From the NCBI GenBank assembly GCA_902578385.1, contig CACHCR010000007.1:1-54951 (forward strand): a stretch of 54,951 bases of DNA, written 5' to 3'. The stretch is from an uncultured Fidelibacterota bacterium (lineage in GTDB: Bacteria; Fidelibacterota; Marinisomatia; Marinisomatales; Marinisomataceae). The position numbers and the translations under genes were made by a program. Positions 1 to 8,923 of this stretch are shown in pieces. The notes beneath the pieces were generated by a model. That model was not told where the DNA came from. It saw only the letters and a program-made list of their open reading frames with translations, and searched no databases. Numbering within the stretch: position 1 is the first letter of the stretch; every line of letters begins with the position of its first letter.

Positions 1-301
1 TTTGCCAAAAGAATTGAATGGTAAAAATCTTATAATCGCATATGAGCCTGTTTGGGCAATTGGAACTGGATTAGTTGCATCAAAAGAATATATTGATGAT
101 GTTCTTTCATATATAAATAATTTAATAAAAGAGTTATATTCCGAAGAAAACTGTTCTAATATAAGTTTATTTTATGGTGGATCAGTAGATGAAAATTCTG
201 TTAAAGAGTTATCATCAATTAATTTGTTAGATGGATTTTTGATTGGTAGCGCTAGTGCAGATTTTGAAAAATTTGAAAATATTTTAAATAAAATGAGGTA
301 A
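1..301 (+). CDS. tpiA: Triosephosphate isomerase, C-terminal fragment (5' end outside window)
   Basis: Interconverts dihydroxyacetone phosphate and glyceraldehyde 3-phosphate in cytosolic glycolysis. The fragment opens before the active-site signature AYEPVWAIGTG, whose Glu (fragment residue 15) is the catalytic base. The phosphate-binding GGSV near residue 60 and GSAS near residue 83 follow, and the protein ends normally. The apparent TTG at base 2 is only the first in-frame codon here; the family is about 250 residues, so roughly 150 are missing upstream. secG starts one base after the stop, so the two are probably co-transcribed. Confidence 0.95.
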   Translation, partial: LPKELNGKNLIIAYEPVWAIGTGLVASKEYIDDVLSYINNLIKELYSEENCSNISLFYGGSVDENSVKELSSINLLDGFLIGSASADFEKFENILNKMR

Positions 302-302
302 T

Positions 303-653
303 ATGGTTCAATTTTTAATTACTATACATACAATTATTAGTATTATGTTGATTGTTGTTGTTTTGATGCAGTCAGGTCAAGGTGGATTAAATTCTATGAT
401 GAGCGGTACTGCAAATTCTATGCTAGGATCTTCAGGTGCTAACGATTTTATAACAAAATTGACAACTGGTTTAGGTATTGCTTTTATTGGTTTAGCAATG
501 CTTATTGGTGCTTTGAGCGGTGAATCAAATACTACATCTGAATCGATTCTGCAAAAAGACGCAGAATCACGACAGGTAGATGAAATGATTCCTCAAGAAT
601 TTTCTCTTCCTTCATCAGATGAGTTAATTCCTGAAGAAAGCTCCTCCAACTAA
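303..653 (+). CDS. secG: Preprotein translocase subunit SecG
   Basis: Small inner-membrane partner of SecYE that assists protein export. The 116-residue product has the SecG layout: a first membrane helix (about 4-24), a Gly/Ser/Met-rich cytoplasmic loop containing the LMQSGQGGLN signature, a second helix (about 53-72), then a polar acidic tail. The tail is about 40 residues and rich in Ser/Glu, as in many SecG proteins. It starts one base after the tpiA stop and ends five bases before a tRNA-Leu, so the tRNA lies in the same likely transcript. Confidence 0.93.
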   Translation: MVQFLITIHTIISIMLIVVVLMQSGQGGLNSMMSGTANSMLGSSGANDFITKLTTGLGIAFIGLAMLIGALSGESNTTSESILQKDAESRQVDEMIPQEFSLPSSDELIPEESSSN

Positions 654-658
654 TTTTT

Positions 659-742
659 GCCGAAGTGGTGGAATTGGTAGACACGCTAGCTTGAGGGGCT
701 AGTGGAGGAAACTCTGTGTGGGTTCAAGTCCCGCCTTCGGCA
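659..742 (+). tRNA. tRNA-Leu (anticodon GAG)
   Basis: Acceptor stem GCCGAAG (659-665) pairs with CTTCGGC (735-741), with discriminator A at 742. The anticodon stem CTAGC/GCTAG closes the loop TTGAGGG, giving anticodon GAG (Leu, CUC/CUU). A long variable arm, typical of class II tRNAs, lies before the T arm (TTCAAGT loop). The 3' CCA is not encoded. It sits five bases after the secG stop, so it must be excised from a shared transcript or have an internal promoter. Confidence 0.97.
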
Positions 743-818
743 CAATTAATTTATTTAGCATTGTTTTTAAAAGATTTGTTAGATTAGATAATATTTGAAA
801 TAAACATAAGGTGAGAAA

Positions 819-2024
819 ATGAAAAATTTCATTATAATACTTTTAACTTTTTCTGCAATGTATGCTCAGACTTCGGCTGTTGCATTATACGAAGAATCTC
901 AAAAAGCTCTATCAAATGGAAATATAGAACTTGCTGGAGAAAAAATAAGAGCTGCTATTGAAGCAGATAAATCAAACGATTCTTTTAGAAAAGAATTTGA
1001 TCGGCTTAACAATTTAAGAAATAAGATGATTAACGCTAACAGGTCTGTTAAGGATGGAAGATTTGACGATGCCATACAAGGTTTTAGCGCTGTTTTAGAA
1101 AGTGTTCCTAATTCTGCAGAAGCATTGTACGGAACTGGAAAAGCACACGAAGGTAAAAAAGAGTTTATGACTGCAGTAGATTTTTATAAAAAATCACTTC
1201 AAATAGACTCAAACTACATTAAATCTAAGAAATCTATTTCTAATGTAGCTAAAAAGTTATACAACAGTGCAAATCAAGATTATAAAAACGGAAATCTTGA
1301 ATTAGCTTTAACGAAGTATAAACAGGTCTTATCAATTAATTCAAGATTATATCAAGCATATTTCCAAATGGGCGTTCTTCAGAAAAAAATGGGTAATTTG
1401 TCTTTATCAATTGAAAATTATTTGAAAGCTCTTGATATCAAAAAAACATTTGATAAAGGATGGTATAATCTAGGTTTAGCGTATAAAGAAAACGGTGATA
1501 TTGAAAATGCTAAAAAGTCTTTTGAAGAAACTGTAAGATTAAATGGTAAATATTATAAGGCTCATAAAAGCTTGGGAGAAATTTTTATTGATGTTGAAGA
1601 GTTTGATAATGCAATTTCAAGTTTTCAGAGAGCTATTGATATAAAACCTAATTATTCCTCTGCTTACCATGCTTTAGGAATTACATATGCTAAAATTGGA
1701 AATTATGAAAAATCAGCGGAATCTTTATCAAAAGCTGTCGAATTATCTCCTAAAGAATTTCTTTCATGGTTTCATCTAGCCGAGGCATACAATAAGTTAA
1801 ATGACTGTGATTCAGCTAAAGAGGCTGCCCAAGAATCAATAGATCTTAAAAAGAATTTTGGTGGTGGCTGGTTCGAGCTAGGTATTGCTGAATATTGTAG
1901 CGGAAATGGTAATAAAAATGCATCTATTAATCATTTTGAAAGAGCACGCAATGATCGTGACTGGAGAAAAATGGCTGAGTACGAAATTGATCGTGTAAGA
2001 AATCCTGAAAAATATGAGCAATGA
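819..2024 (+). CDS. Secreted/periplasmic tetratricopeptide-repeat protein
   Basis: A 401-residue protein with a short signal peptide (residues 1-16, ending MYAQ) followed by at least eight tandem 34-residue TPR units spanning about residues 18-380. Conserved A..G positions recur, for example in LYQAYFQMGVLQKKMGN and GWYNLGLAYKENGD. TPR arrays are protein-protein scaffolds; the partner cannot be told from sequence. The start is supported by AGGTGAG nine bases upstream of ATG. The HAD gene overlaps its stop by four bases (ATGA), so the two are translationally coupled. Confidence 0.85.
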   Translation: MKNFIIILLTFSAMYAQTSAVALYEESQKALSNGNIELAGEKIRAAIEADKSNDSFRKEFDRLNNLRNKMINANRSVKDGRFDDAIQGFSAVLESVPNSAEALYGTGKAHEGKKEFMTAVDFYKKSLQIDSNYIKSKKSISNVAKKLYNSANQDYKNGNLELALTKYKQVLSINSRLYQAYFQMGVLQKKMGNLSLSIENYLKALDIKKTFDKGWYNLGLAYKENGDIENAKKSFEETVRLNGKYYKAHKSLGEIFIDVEEFDNAISSFQRAIDIKPNYSSAYHALGITYAKIGNYEKSAESLSKAVELSPKEFLSWFHLAEAYNKLNDCDSAKEAAQESIDLKKNFGGGWFELGIAEYCSGNGNKNASINHFERARNDRDWRKMAEYEIDRVRNPEKYEQ

Positions 2025-2704
2025 TAAAAGCTGTCATATTTGACTTAGACAATACACTTTTAGATTTTATAAAAATGAAGAGAGAGGCAGTTGTCAATGC
2101 TCTCTTATCGATGAAAGAAGCAGGTTTAGAGCTTGATATTGATAAATCCTATGATAAGGTCATGTCTATATATGAGTCTGAAGGATGGGAGCATCAATTA
2201 GTATTCAATAAATTTCTAATGGATGAAATTGGCTATGTAGATAATAAATTTCTTGCTGCTGCAATTGTTGCTTATAGAAGAGGTAAAGAAGCTAACTTAA
2301 AAGCATACCCAAATGTCCATAGAACTTTAAATCATCTTATGAAAATAGGAATTAGACTTGCAATTGTTTCTGACGCACCTAGTCGAGAAGCATGGATGAG
2401 AATTTATTATTTGAATTTACATCATATGTTTGATGCTGTTGTAACCTTCGATGATTCAAAAGAAAAAAAACCATCGCCAAAACCTTTCAATTTAGTTTTA
2501 AAAAAACTAAATCTAAAAAAGGAGGAAGTTGTGATGATTGGAGACTGGCCTGAAAGAGATGTTGTTGGGGCTAATAGTTTAGGCATTAAAACAATTTTTG
2601 CGAGATATGGAGATACATTCGGGGTAAAAAATTCTGGAGCTAATTGGGACATAGATGATATTTCAGAATTAATTAATATTATTGAAAGTGAAAATGGAAA
2701 ATAG
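2021..2704 (+). CDS. HAD-superfamily hydrolase (phosphatase)
   Basis: A 227-residue cytosolic haloacid-dehalogenase-fold enzyme. Motif I is FDLDNTLLDF at residues 7-16, where the first Asp is the nucleophile. Motif II is the Ser in AIVSDAP (about residue 118), motif III a Lys in KKPSPKPF (about 153), and motif IV GDWPERD (about 173-179) carries the metal-binding acidic residues. The spacing and a helical cap between motifs I and II fit phosphoglycolate phosphatase-like members, but substrate cannot be assigned. Its start overlaps the TPR gene stop, and its 3' end overlaps acpS. Confidence 0.88.
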   Translation: MIKAVIFDLDNTLLDFIKMKREAVVNALLSMKEAGLELDIDKSYDKVMSIYESEGWEHQLVFNKFLMDEIGYVDNKFLAAAIVAYRRGKEANLKAYPNVHRTLNHLMKIGIRLAIVSDAPSREAWMRIYYLNLHHMFDAVVTFDDSKEKKPSPKPFNLVLKKLNLKKEEVVMIGDWPERDVVGANSLGIKTIFARYGDTFGVKNSGANWDIDDISELINIIESENGK

Positions 2705-3050
2705 TTTATCTACTGGAGTTGACATCGTTTTAATTAAAAGAATTGAAGATATTTTAAGTTCTTCAAAAAGAGATAAGTTTTTAGAAAAAATTTTTTCGAA
2801 AAATGAAATTGAAGATGCAAAATCTAGAAAAGATGAAGTAAGATTTTTTTCAGGTAGATTTGCAGCAAAAGAAGCTGTTCGTAAAGCAACTTCTAATAAT
2901 ATTAATTCCACAAAATTAAGCTTTAAATCCATAGAGATCTTTAATCATAGAAGTGGAAAGCCTGGTGTTAATTTGAAAAATGATTTAGCTGTAGATATTT
3001 CAATTTCTCATGATGGGAACTATGCTATAGCTTTTTGCGTAGTGCAATAA
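2694..3050 (+). CDS. acpS: Holo-[acyl-carrier-protein] synthase
   Basis: Transfers 4'-phosphopantetheine from CoA to apo-ACP, activating fatty-acid synthesis. The 118-residue product (from ATG 2694) has the AcpS Mg-binding motifs: GVDIV..I.RI at the N-terminus and FAAKEAVRKA near the middle, whose Glu and Lys are catalytic. I chose ATG 2694 because the protein then begins six residues before the conserved GVDIV; TTG 2682 and GTG 2688 lie in frame upstream. It overlaps the HAD gene by 11 bases and shares one base with the murA start. Confidence 0.9.
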   Translation: MENSLSTGVDIVLIKRIEDILSSSKRDKFLEKIFSKNEIEDAKSRKDEVRFFSGRFAAKEAVRKATSNNINSTKLSFKSIEIFNHRSGKPGVNLKNDLAVDISISHDGNYAIAFCVVQ

Positions 3051-4309
3051 TGGATTATTTTGAAATAAAGGAATCAAAAAAACTTTACGGCTCAGTTAAA
3101 GTTAGTGGAGCAAAAAATGCTGTGTTGCCTTTAATGGCTGCATCAATTCTTAATAAGAAAAAAATTAAAATTTTAAATGTTCCTACTTTATCTGACTCAA
3201 TAACTATGTCAAAACTTATTGAGGAGATGGGAGGCAATGTTCAATTTGACTCCGATGATTCTATAATAGTTGATTCATCAAAATTAAATAATCCATATGC
3301 ACCTTATGATTTAGTTAAGACTATGAGAGCATCATTTTATGTTCTTGGTCCATTATTAGCTAGGTTTAAAAAAGCTAAAGTATCTCTTCCGGGTGGTTGT
3401 GCCTGGGGTCCAAGACCTGTAGACTTTCATTTAAAAGGTTTAGAATCTCTTGGAGTAAAAATATCTATTGAAAATGGATATGTTGTAGCAAATGCTAGGC
3501 AATTAGTAGGCAATAAAATTCATTTTCCAAAGATTTCAGTTGGTGCTACAGGAAATGTAGTCATGGTTGCAATTCTAGCAGAAGGAACAACCACTATCAC
3601 AAATGCTGCCGCTGAACCCGAAATTCAACAACTTTGTAAAATGTTAAATGAAATGGGAGCTAAAATATCAGGCATTGGATCTAATACATTATTGATTAAG
3701 GGCGTAAAATCTTTAAAACCAATCAAAGAAGTATCTGTTATTCCAGATAGAATTGAAGCAGGCACATTTTTAATTGCTGCTGCAGCTGTTGGAGGTGAAG
3801 TTGAGATTAAAAATATAATTCCTGAACATTTAGAAAGTGTAACTAATTGTCTATTAAAGGCCAATATTGATATAAATGTTAGAGATAGCTCAATTACTAT
3901 AAAGTCAGATGGAAAAAATATATTATCAACAAATATTGAAACTAATGAATATCCTGGCTTTCCAACAGATTTACAAGCTCAGTGGATGATGCTAATGTGT
4001 TTGGCAGATGGAACATCAACAATTAAAGAGAATATTTATTATGATAGATTTACTCATATTATGGAATTAAATAGGCTGGGTTGTAATATCAAGCTTGAAG
4101 ATTCTGTTGCAATAATTGAGGGAAATAAAAATCTTATTGGAGCTGACGTTATGTCAACCGATATAAGGGCGTCTGCAGCATTAATTATTGCTGCTCTTTG
4201 TGCAAAAGGAGTAACAAATATTAGTAGAGTTTATCACATTGATAGAGGTTATGATAAAATTGAAAAAAAATTGACCAATATTGGTGCAAATATTATTAGA
4301 AAAAAATAA
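3050..4309 (+). CDS. murA: UDP-N-acetylglucosamine 1-carboxyvinyltransferase
   Basis: Catalyses the first committed step of peptidoglycan synthesis, adding enolpyruvate from PEP to UDP-GlcNAc. The 419-residue EPSP-synthase-fold enzyme has the substrate-binding SGAKNAVLPLMAA near the N-terminus and the catalytic loop PGGCAWGPRPVD, with Cys117 as the fosfomycin-target cysteine (not replaced by Asp). ATG 3050 shares its A with the acpS stop (TAATG), deciding the start over an upstream TTG at 3035. Length is normal for the family. Confidence 0.96.
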   Translation: MDYFEIKESKKLYGSVKVSGAKNAVLPLMAASILNKKKIKILNVPTLSDSITMSKLIEEMGGNVQFDSDDSIIVDSSKLNNPYAPYDLVKTMRASFYVLGPLLARFKKAKVSLPGGCAWGPRPVDFHLKGLESLGVKISIENGYVVANARQLVGNKIHFPKISVGATGNVVMVAILAEGTTTITNAAAEPEIQQLCKMLNEMGAKISGIGSNTLLIKGVKSLKPIKEVSVIPDRIEAGTFLIAAAAVGGEVEIKNIIPEHLESVTNCLLKANIDINVRDSSITIKSDGKNILSTNIETNEYPGFPTDLQAQWMMLMCLADGTSTIKENIYYDRFTHIMELNRLGCNIKLEDSVAIIEGNKNLIGADVMSTDIRASAALIIAALCAKGVTNISRVYHIDRGYDKIEKKLTNIGANIIRKK

Positions 4310-4359
4310 TCGAATTTATATTGTTTTTGAATTAATTATTTATAGATTTACCTCCAGAC

Positions 4360-5709
4360 ATGAAAATTGTTATTATAGGCGCTGGTGAAGTAGGGTTTCA
4401 CGTAGCAAAATCGCTTAGTGAGCTTGATTACGATATATCAGTAATAGATATTGATCATGCCAAATGTTCGAGAGCAAACGAACACTTAGATGTTATTGTA
4501 AATCAAGGTAACGGTTCTGACGAAAAACTTTTAAAAAATATTAATGTAGCAGATGCTGATTATGTATTTTGTTTAACAAATTCTGATGAAACAAATCTTA
4601 TTTCCTCATTACAGTGTCATAATCTTGGAGCAAAGAAAATAATAGCTCGATTAAGAGATTTAGATTATTCTAGAAATGGAAATGCCATTCCCCCAGAAAA
4701 ATTTGGGGTTGATATAGTAATTCATCCTGAAAAAGAGGTTGCAAAAGAGATAATTAGATTAGTTAAACATCCTTATGCAGATAAGTTTTATGAGTTTGAG
4801 GGTGGTAAAGCTGTTTTATTTTCAAAGAAAATTAACCACCGATCAAAGCTTGCAGGCATGACTGTGGAAGAATTCCATAAATCCAATGAAGATTTTAAAA
4901 GTTTAATTGTTGCAGTTATTAGAGGAGAAAAAATGACAATTCCTTCAACAACTTTTAAATTTGAACCAGAAGATTATGTTTTCTTTTTTGTTAAGTCAAA
5001 GAATCTAAATTCACTACTTGAAACGCTTGGCGTGAGAAATTCTGATTCCAAAAGAGTTATGATTGCTGGCGCAAGCAAAATTGGAAGGCTGGTCTCTTCA
5101 ATGCTCGAAGATGATATGTCCGTAAGATTGATTGAAAAGTCTAAAGAAAAGGCAACGGAAATTGCTAACCATCTAGACAAAACAATAGTTTTAAATTCAG
5201 ATGCAACAGATATTGAGTTTTTAAGAGGGGAGAATATTTCTGAAGCTGACTCATTTGTAGCAGTTACGGATGATCAACAATTAAATTTATTAGCTGGAAT
5301 ATTAGCTAAACAATTAAAAGTAAAACATTCAATTATACATGTAACTAACCCAGACTATGTCAGAAATATGTCTGATCTTGGAATTGGTTCCATTGTAAGT
5401 AAAAATAATGTTAGCGTGAATGCAGTGATTAAATCTATTAGAATCGACCAAAAAGAACATGTTATTCAACTCTTTAGTTCGTTGGATATGGAAGCAATAG
5501 AACTTGTAGCAGAAAAAGATTCAAAAGCTTCAAGATTACCTGTTTCTAATTTAAATCTTCCTCACGGATGTATTTTAGCACTGGTCAATCATAATGGTCA
5601 TATTAAAATTCCTTCTGGAGATTTTCAAATTACAGAAAATGATACAGTGTTGATTTTCTGTATTAATTCTAAAATAAGGGAAGTAAGTAAAATCTTTAAA
5701 TCTGAATAA
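4360..5709 (+). CDS. trkA: Trk potassium uptake protein TrkA (two RCK domains)
   Basis: Cytosolic NAD-binding regulator of the TrkH channel. At 449 residues it has two RCK-N/RCK-C repeats: a first Rossmann motif at the start (GAGEVGFHVAKSL) with an acidic NAD-ribose residue in VIDID, and a second at about residue 233 (AGASKIGRLVSSM). TrkA_C domains follow each (about 140-225 and 365-449). No clear Shine-Dalgarno is visible before ATG 4360. The trkH ATG overlaps the stop by one base, so the pair is coupled. Confidence 0.95.
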   Translation: MKIVIIGAGEVGFHVAKSLSELDYDISVIDIDHAKCSRANEHLDVIVNQGNGSDEKLLKNINVADADYVFCLTNSDETNLISSLQCHNLGAKKIIARLRDLDYSRNGNAIPPEKFGVDIVIHPEKEVAKEIIRLVKHPYADKFYEFEGGKAVLFSKKINHRSKLAGMTVEEFHKSNEDFKSLIVAVIRGEKMTIPSTTFKFEPEDYVFFFVKSKNLNSLLETLGVRNSDSKRVMIAGASKIGRLVSSMLEDDMSVRLIEKSKEKATEIANHLDKTIVLNSDATDIEFLRGENISEADSFVAVTDDQQLNLLAGILAKQLKVKHSIIHVTNPDYVRNMSDLGIGSIVSKNNVSVNAVIKSIRIDQKEHVIQLFSSLDMEAIELVAEKDSKASRLPVSNLNLPHGCILALVNHNGHIKIPSGDFQITENDTVLIFCINSKIREVSKIFKSE

Positions 5710-7133
5710 TGAGTCTTAGACCAACATTTAGACTTTTATCTATTTTGATTTCAGTGTTGTCTGTATTTCTTTTAATACCTGCAACTATAGAATATTTTGA
5801 TACTGCCAATATTTATCTTTACCGTATATCTATAATTTCAATTTTATGTGCAATACCTGTATGGTATTTATCAAGAAAAGCTAAATCTTTTTCAAATAAA
5901 GATGTTTTTTTGGTTATTGTTTTGTGTTGGATTTCAGCTGCAATTTTTGGTTCGATCCCATTTTATGTATCTGGAGCTTTTAATGGATATTCAAATGCAT
6001 TATTTGAAGCTGTGTCAGGAGTTACTACAACTGGTGCAACTATCTTGACTGACATCGAAAGTATGCCAAGGAGTATTTTATTATGGCGTTCATTCTTACA
6101 ATGGTTCGGTGGTCTTGGAATTGTTATTTTTACTATAGCATTATTACCGTTGCTTGGAGTATCTGGAGAAAAGATTTTTAATCTTGAATATCCGGGACCT
6201 TCTTCTGAGAAAATAACTCCCAGAATTAAAGATACGGCAAGATTATTGCTAAAATTTTATATTGGATTTACACTAGCACTATTTCTTTTATTGTCATACA
6301 GTATGTCTTTTTTTGACGCTATATGTCATGCAATGACAACAATGCCATCTGGAGGTTTTTCAACCTTTAATGATAGCATTAATGGACAAAGCGATTATGT
6401 AAAATCAGTCATCTTATTTTTTATGCTAGTTACTGGAACTAATTTTGCATTGCATTTTAGAGCAGTTAATCTAGGACTTAAATCTTATCAGAGGGATAGA
6501 GAGTTTCAATACTATATTTTTGCATGTTTATTATTCATGACTTTAATTTTTTCTTTTGGTTTTTTTAATGAAGACAAGACATCTCCTTTAGATGTTGCTT
6601 TTCAAACTGTTTCAATAATTACAACTACTGGTTATACTGCAACTGATTATAGTAGCTGGACACCTTTTATTTCGCAATATTTACTATATATTTTGATGTT
6701 TACAGGCGCAATGGGTGGTTCAACTAGTGGAGGTATTAAAATTATAAGAATCGTTGCTTTGTATAAATATGTTAGAGTTGAACTAAAAAGAGCTTTACAT
6801 GAGAAAGCAATTATTCCTGTCAGAATAGGAAAAAAAGTTTTATCAGATGAGTTAATAAGAAAAACGTTAGCATTTTTCTTGTTTTATGTTTTATTCTTCT
6901 TTTTAGCATCTGTTATCTTTGTAATGTTAGGAGATAATTTGGAGTCTTCAATTGGAGCATCTGCTTCAGCTATGGGTAATATTGGTCCATCTATTGGGGA
7001 GTATGGAGCTATGAATAATTATAATAGCATGCACGTACTTGGTAAGTATCTGATGATGTTTGGAATGATTTTAGGAAGATTAGAAATTTTTGCGGTATTA
7101 GTTCTATTTACTAGAACATTTTGGAGATCATAA
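5709..7133 (+). CDS. trkH: Trk potassium uptake channel TrkH
   Basis: Inner-membrane K+ translocating subunit, 474 residues, with multiple M1-P-M2 units. Pore-loop selectivity-filter-like segments are visible: VSGVTTTGATI near residue 100, TTMPSGGFSTF near 215, IITTTGYTATDY near 305 and ASAMGNIGPS near 425. The conserved Gly of each filter is kept. It follows trkA with a one-base overlap. The end of this gene (GGAGATC around 7123) doubles as a Shine-Dalgarno for uvrC. Confidence 0.95.
   Translation: MSLRPTFRLLSILISVLSVFLLIPATIEYFDTANIYLYRISIISILCAIPVWYLSRKAKSFSNKDVFLVIVLCWISAAIFGSIPFYVSGAFNGYSNALFEAVSGVTTTGATILTDIESMPRSILLWRSFLQWFGGLGIVIFTIALLPLLGVSGEKIFNLEYPGPSSEKITPRIKDTARLLLKFYIGFTLALFLLLSYSMSFFDAICHAMTTMPSGGFSTFNDSINGQSDYVKSVILFFMLVTGTNFALHFRAVNLGLKSYQRDREFQYYIFACLLFMTLIFSFGFFNEDKTSPLDVAFQTVSIITTTGYTATDYSSWTPFISQYLLYILMFTGAMGGSTSGGIKIIRIVALYKYVRVELKRALHEKAIIPVRIGKKVLSDELIRKTLAFFLFYVLFFFLASVIFVMLGDNLESSIGASASAMGNIGPSIGEYGAMNNYNSMHVLGKYLMMFGMILGRLEIFAVLVLFTRTFWRS
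7123..7129 (+). promoter_or_regulatory. Shine-Dalgarno sequence that decides the uvrC start
   Basis: GGAGATC, inside the trkH 3' end, ends six bases (eight from the GGAG core) before ATT 7135. It matches the anti-SD of 16S rRNA and is well placed for initiation at ATT. No ATG, GTG or TTG exists in this frame between the upstream stop at 7099 and the uvrC catalytic domain. Confidence 0.55.
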
Positions 7134-7134
7134 T

Positions 7135-8913
7135 ATTAGCATACAGTCCAAAATTTTAGGCCTTCCAAAGCAGCCCGGCATTTATCAATTTAAAGATAAA
7201 AATGGCAAAATTATCTACATTGGTAAGGCAAAAAATCTTAAAAATAGGGTAAAGTCCTATTTTCAAAAAAAATCATATAGAACACCAAAAGAACAATCTT
7301 TATTGAAAAGAATTGAGGATTTCGAGTGGATTGTTTGTCAAGATGAAGCTGATGCCTTTATTACTGAAGCAACTTTAATTAAAAAGTTTAAACCTAGGTA
7401 TAATGTTCAATTGAAAGATGATAAGTCATTTCCATACCTAAAAATAACCAATGAACAGTTTCCTAAGGTTTTTATAACAAGAAAAATATTTAATGATAAA
7501 TCAAAATACTTTGGACCGTACACGGATGTGAAATCGATGAGAAGATTGGTAGATGTATTGTATAAGGCATTCCCCATAAGAAATTGTTACATAGAATTGA
7601 ATGAGATTGATGAGAAAACAAAGCAACCTTTGGTTTTAAAAAACGGGCTAGGCATTAGAACAATTACTGAAGATGAGTATAAAGATATGGTTGCTGATAT
7701 GATTTCGTTTTTAAAAGGAGAAACCAAGTTTGTTGAAAAGAAACTTTCAAAACAAATGGATTATTTTACTTCAAAAATGATGTATGAAGATTCTGCAAGA
7801 GTAAGAGATCAAATAAAGGCAATAAATTTATTTAAAGTTGGTCAAAGAAAATTAGAGGCTGACTTCTCAAATAGAGATGTGATTGGTTATCAGAATAAAG
7901 ATAAACACTTTGTGGTGGTCATTTTACGAATAAGAGAAGGACGAATTCTTAGTAGAGAAAAGATTTCTTTAGATTCTGATGAATCATTAGATAATATTTT
8001 AAGATCTATTGTAATTAATTTTTATATGAACGCAGCTTATATCCCTAATAAGATTTATTTTCCTGAACTTCCTGAAGAATCCAAAGAACTTGAATCATGG
8101 TTATCAGAAAAAGCTGGAAGAAAGGTAGTATTTCATGTTCCTCAAAGAGCAGTAAAGTTGCAAGAATTAAAACTTGCTAATAGAAATGCAAAATTATTAT
8201 TGAATGAATGGTTGTTAAATATTGAAAAGCGCAAAGATTACATTCCAAAATTATTAAATGAATTAAAAGATATTTTAAATCTTAATAAACCACCAAGACT
8301 GATTGAAGCGTTTGATATATCTCATTTAGGAGGAACGGATACTGTGGCATCTATGGTAGTATTTAAAGACGGAAGACCGTTTAAAAGTGCCTATAGAAAA
8401 TATAATATTAATGTTGATAAAGTAGATGATTTTGAATCAATGAGAGAGGTAGTACTTAGACGATACAAACGTCAATTAAAAGAAAAAAATACGTTACCTG
8501 ATCTTGTATTGATTGATGGTGGAAAAGGGCAATTATCTGCTGCTTTAGAATCACTCAAAGAATTAAAACTTGATTTGCCAATAGTAGCACTTGCTAAACG
8601 TTTGGAAGAGTTATTTCTTCCATCACAAAAAGATTCTCTGCGCATTGCTAAAAATTCACCTGCCTTAAATATTTTAAAACAGTTAAGAGATGAAGCACAT
8701 AGGTTTGCAATCACATTTCAAAGACAAAAAAGAACTAAAGGTATTGCTAAATCAAAATTTGAAGATATTCCTGGAGTTGGAAAGAAAACCGTTGAAAAAA
8801 TATATAAAAGATTTCAAAATACAAGCGATATGAAAGATTTATCAGATAAAGCATTAGCTTATAAGCTTGGTGTTAGTCAAAAGATTGCAAAAGAAATTAA
8901 AAAGAATATTTGA
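7135..8913 (+). CDS. uvrC: Excinuclease ABC subunit C, apparent ATT start
   Basis: Makes both incisions in nucleotide excision repair with UvrAB. Read from ATT 7135, the protein is 592 residues with all UvrC parts: GIY-YIG domain at the extreme N-terminus (PGIYQFKDKNG...IYIGKAKNL), a UVR motif around residue 210, the RNase H-like 3'... 5' nuclease domain (FDISHLGGTDTVASMVVF and LVLIDGGKGQL), and a C-terminal helix-hairpin-helix pair (IPGVGKKT...). The first canonical start codon in frame, TTG 7303, would delete most of the GIY-YIG domain, so it is rejected. The upstream stop is at 7099. ATT or ATA initiation, or a sequence error at the start, are the options. Confidence 0.88.
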   Translation: MSIQSKILGLPKQPGIYQFKDKNGKIIYIGKAKNLKNRVKSYFQKKSYRTPKEQSLLKRIEDFEWIVCQDEADAFITEATLIKKFKPRYNVQLKDDKSFPYLKITNEQFPKVFITRKIFNDKSKYFGPYTDVKSMRRLVDVLYKAFPIRNCYIELNEIDEKTKQPLVLKNGLGIRTITEDEYKDMVADMISFLKGETKFVEKKLSKQMDYFTSKMMYEDSARVRDQIKAINLFKVGQRKLEADFSNRDVIGYQNKDKHFVVVILRIREGRILSREKISLDSDESLDNILRSIVINFYMNAAYIPNKIYFPELPEESKELESWLSEKAGRKVVFHVPQRAVKLQELKLANRNAKLLLNEWLLNIEKRKDYIPKLLNELKDILNLNKPPRLIEAFDISHLGGTDTVASMVVFKDGRPFKSAYRKYNINVDKVDDFESMREVVLRRYKRQLKEKNTLPDLVLIDGGKGQLSAALESLKELKLDLPIVALAKRLEELFLPSQKDSLRIAKNSPALNILKQLRDEAHRFAITFQRQKRTKGIAKSKFEDIPGVGKKTVEKIYKRFQNTSDMKDLSDKALAYKLGVSQKIAKEIKKNI

Positions 8914-8923
8914 GATTAAATTA

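Noticed and set aside
7303-8913. TTG 7303 as the uvrC start
   Set aside because: It would remove the GIY-YIG catalytic motif, which is intact upstream in the same frame with a ribosome site.
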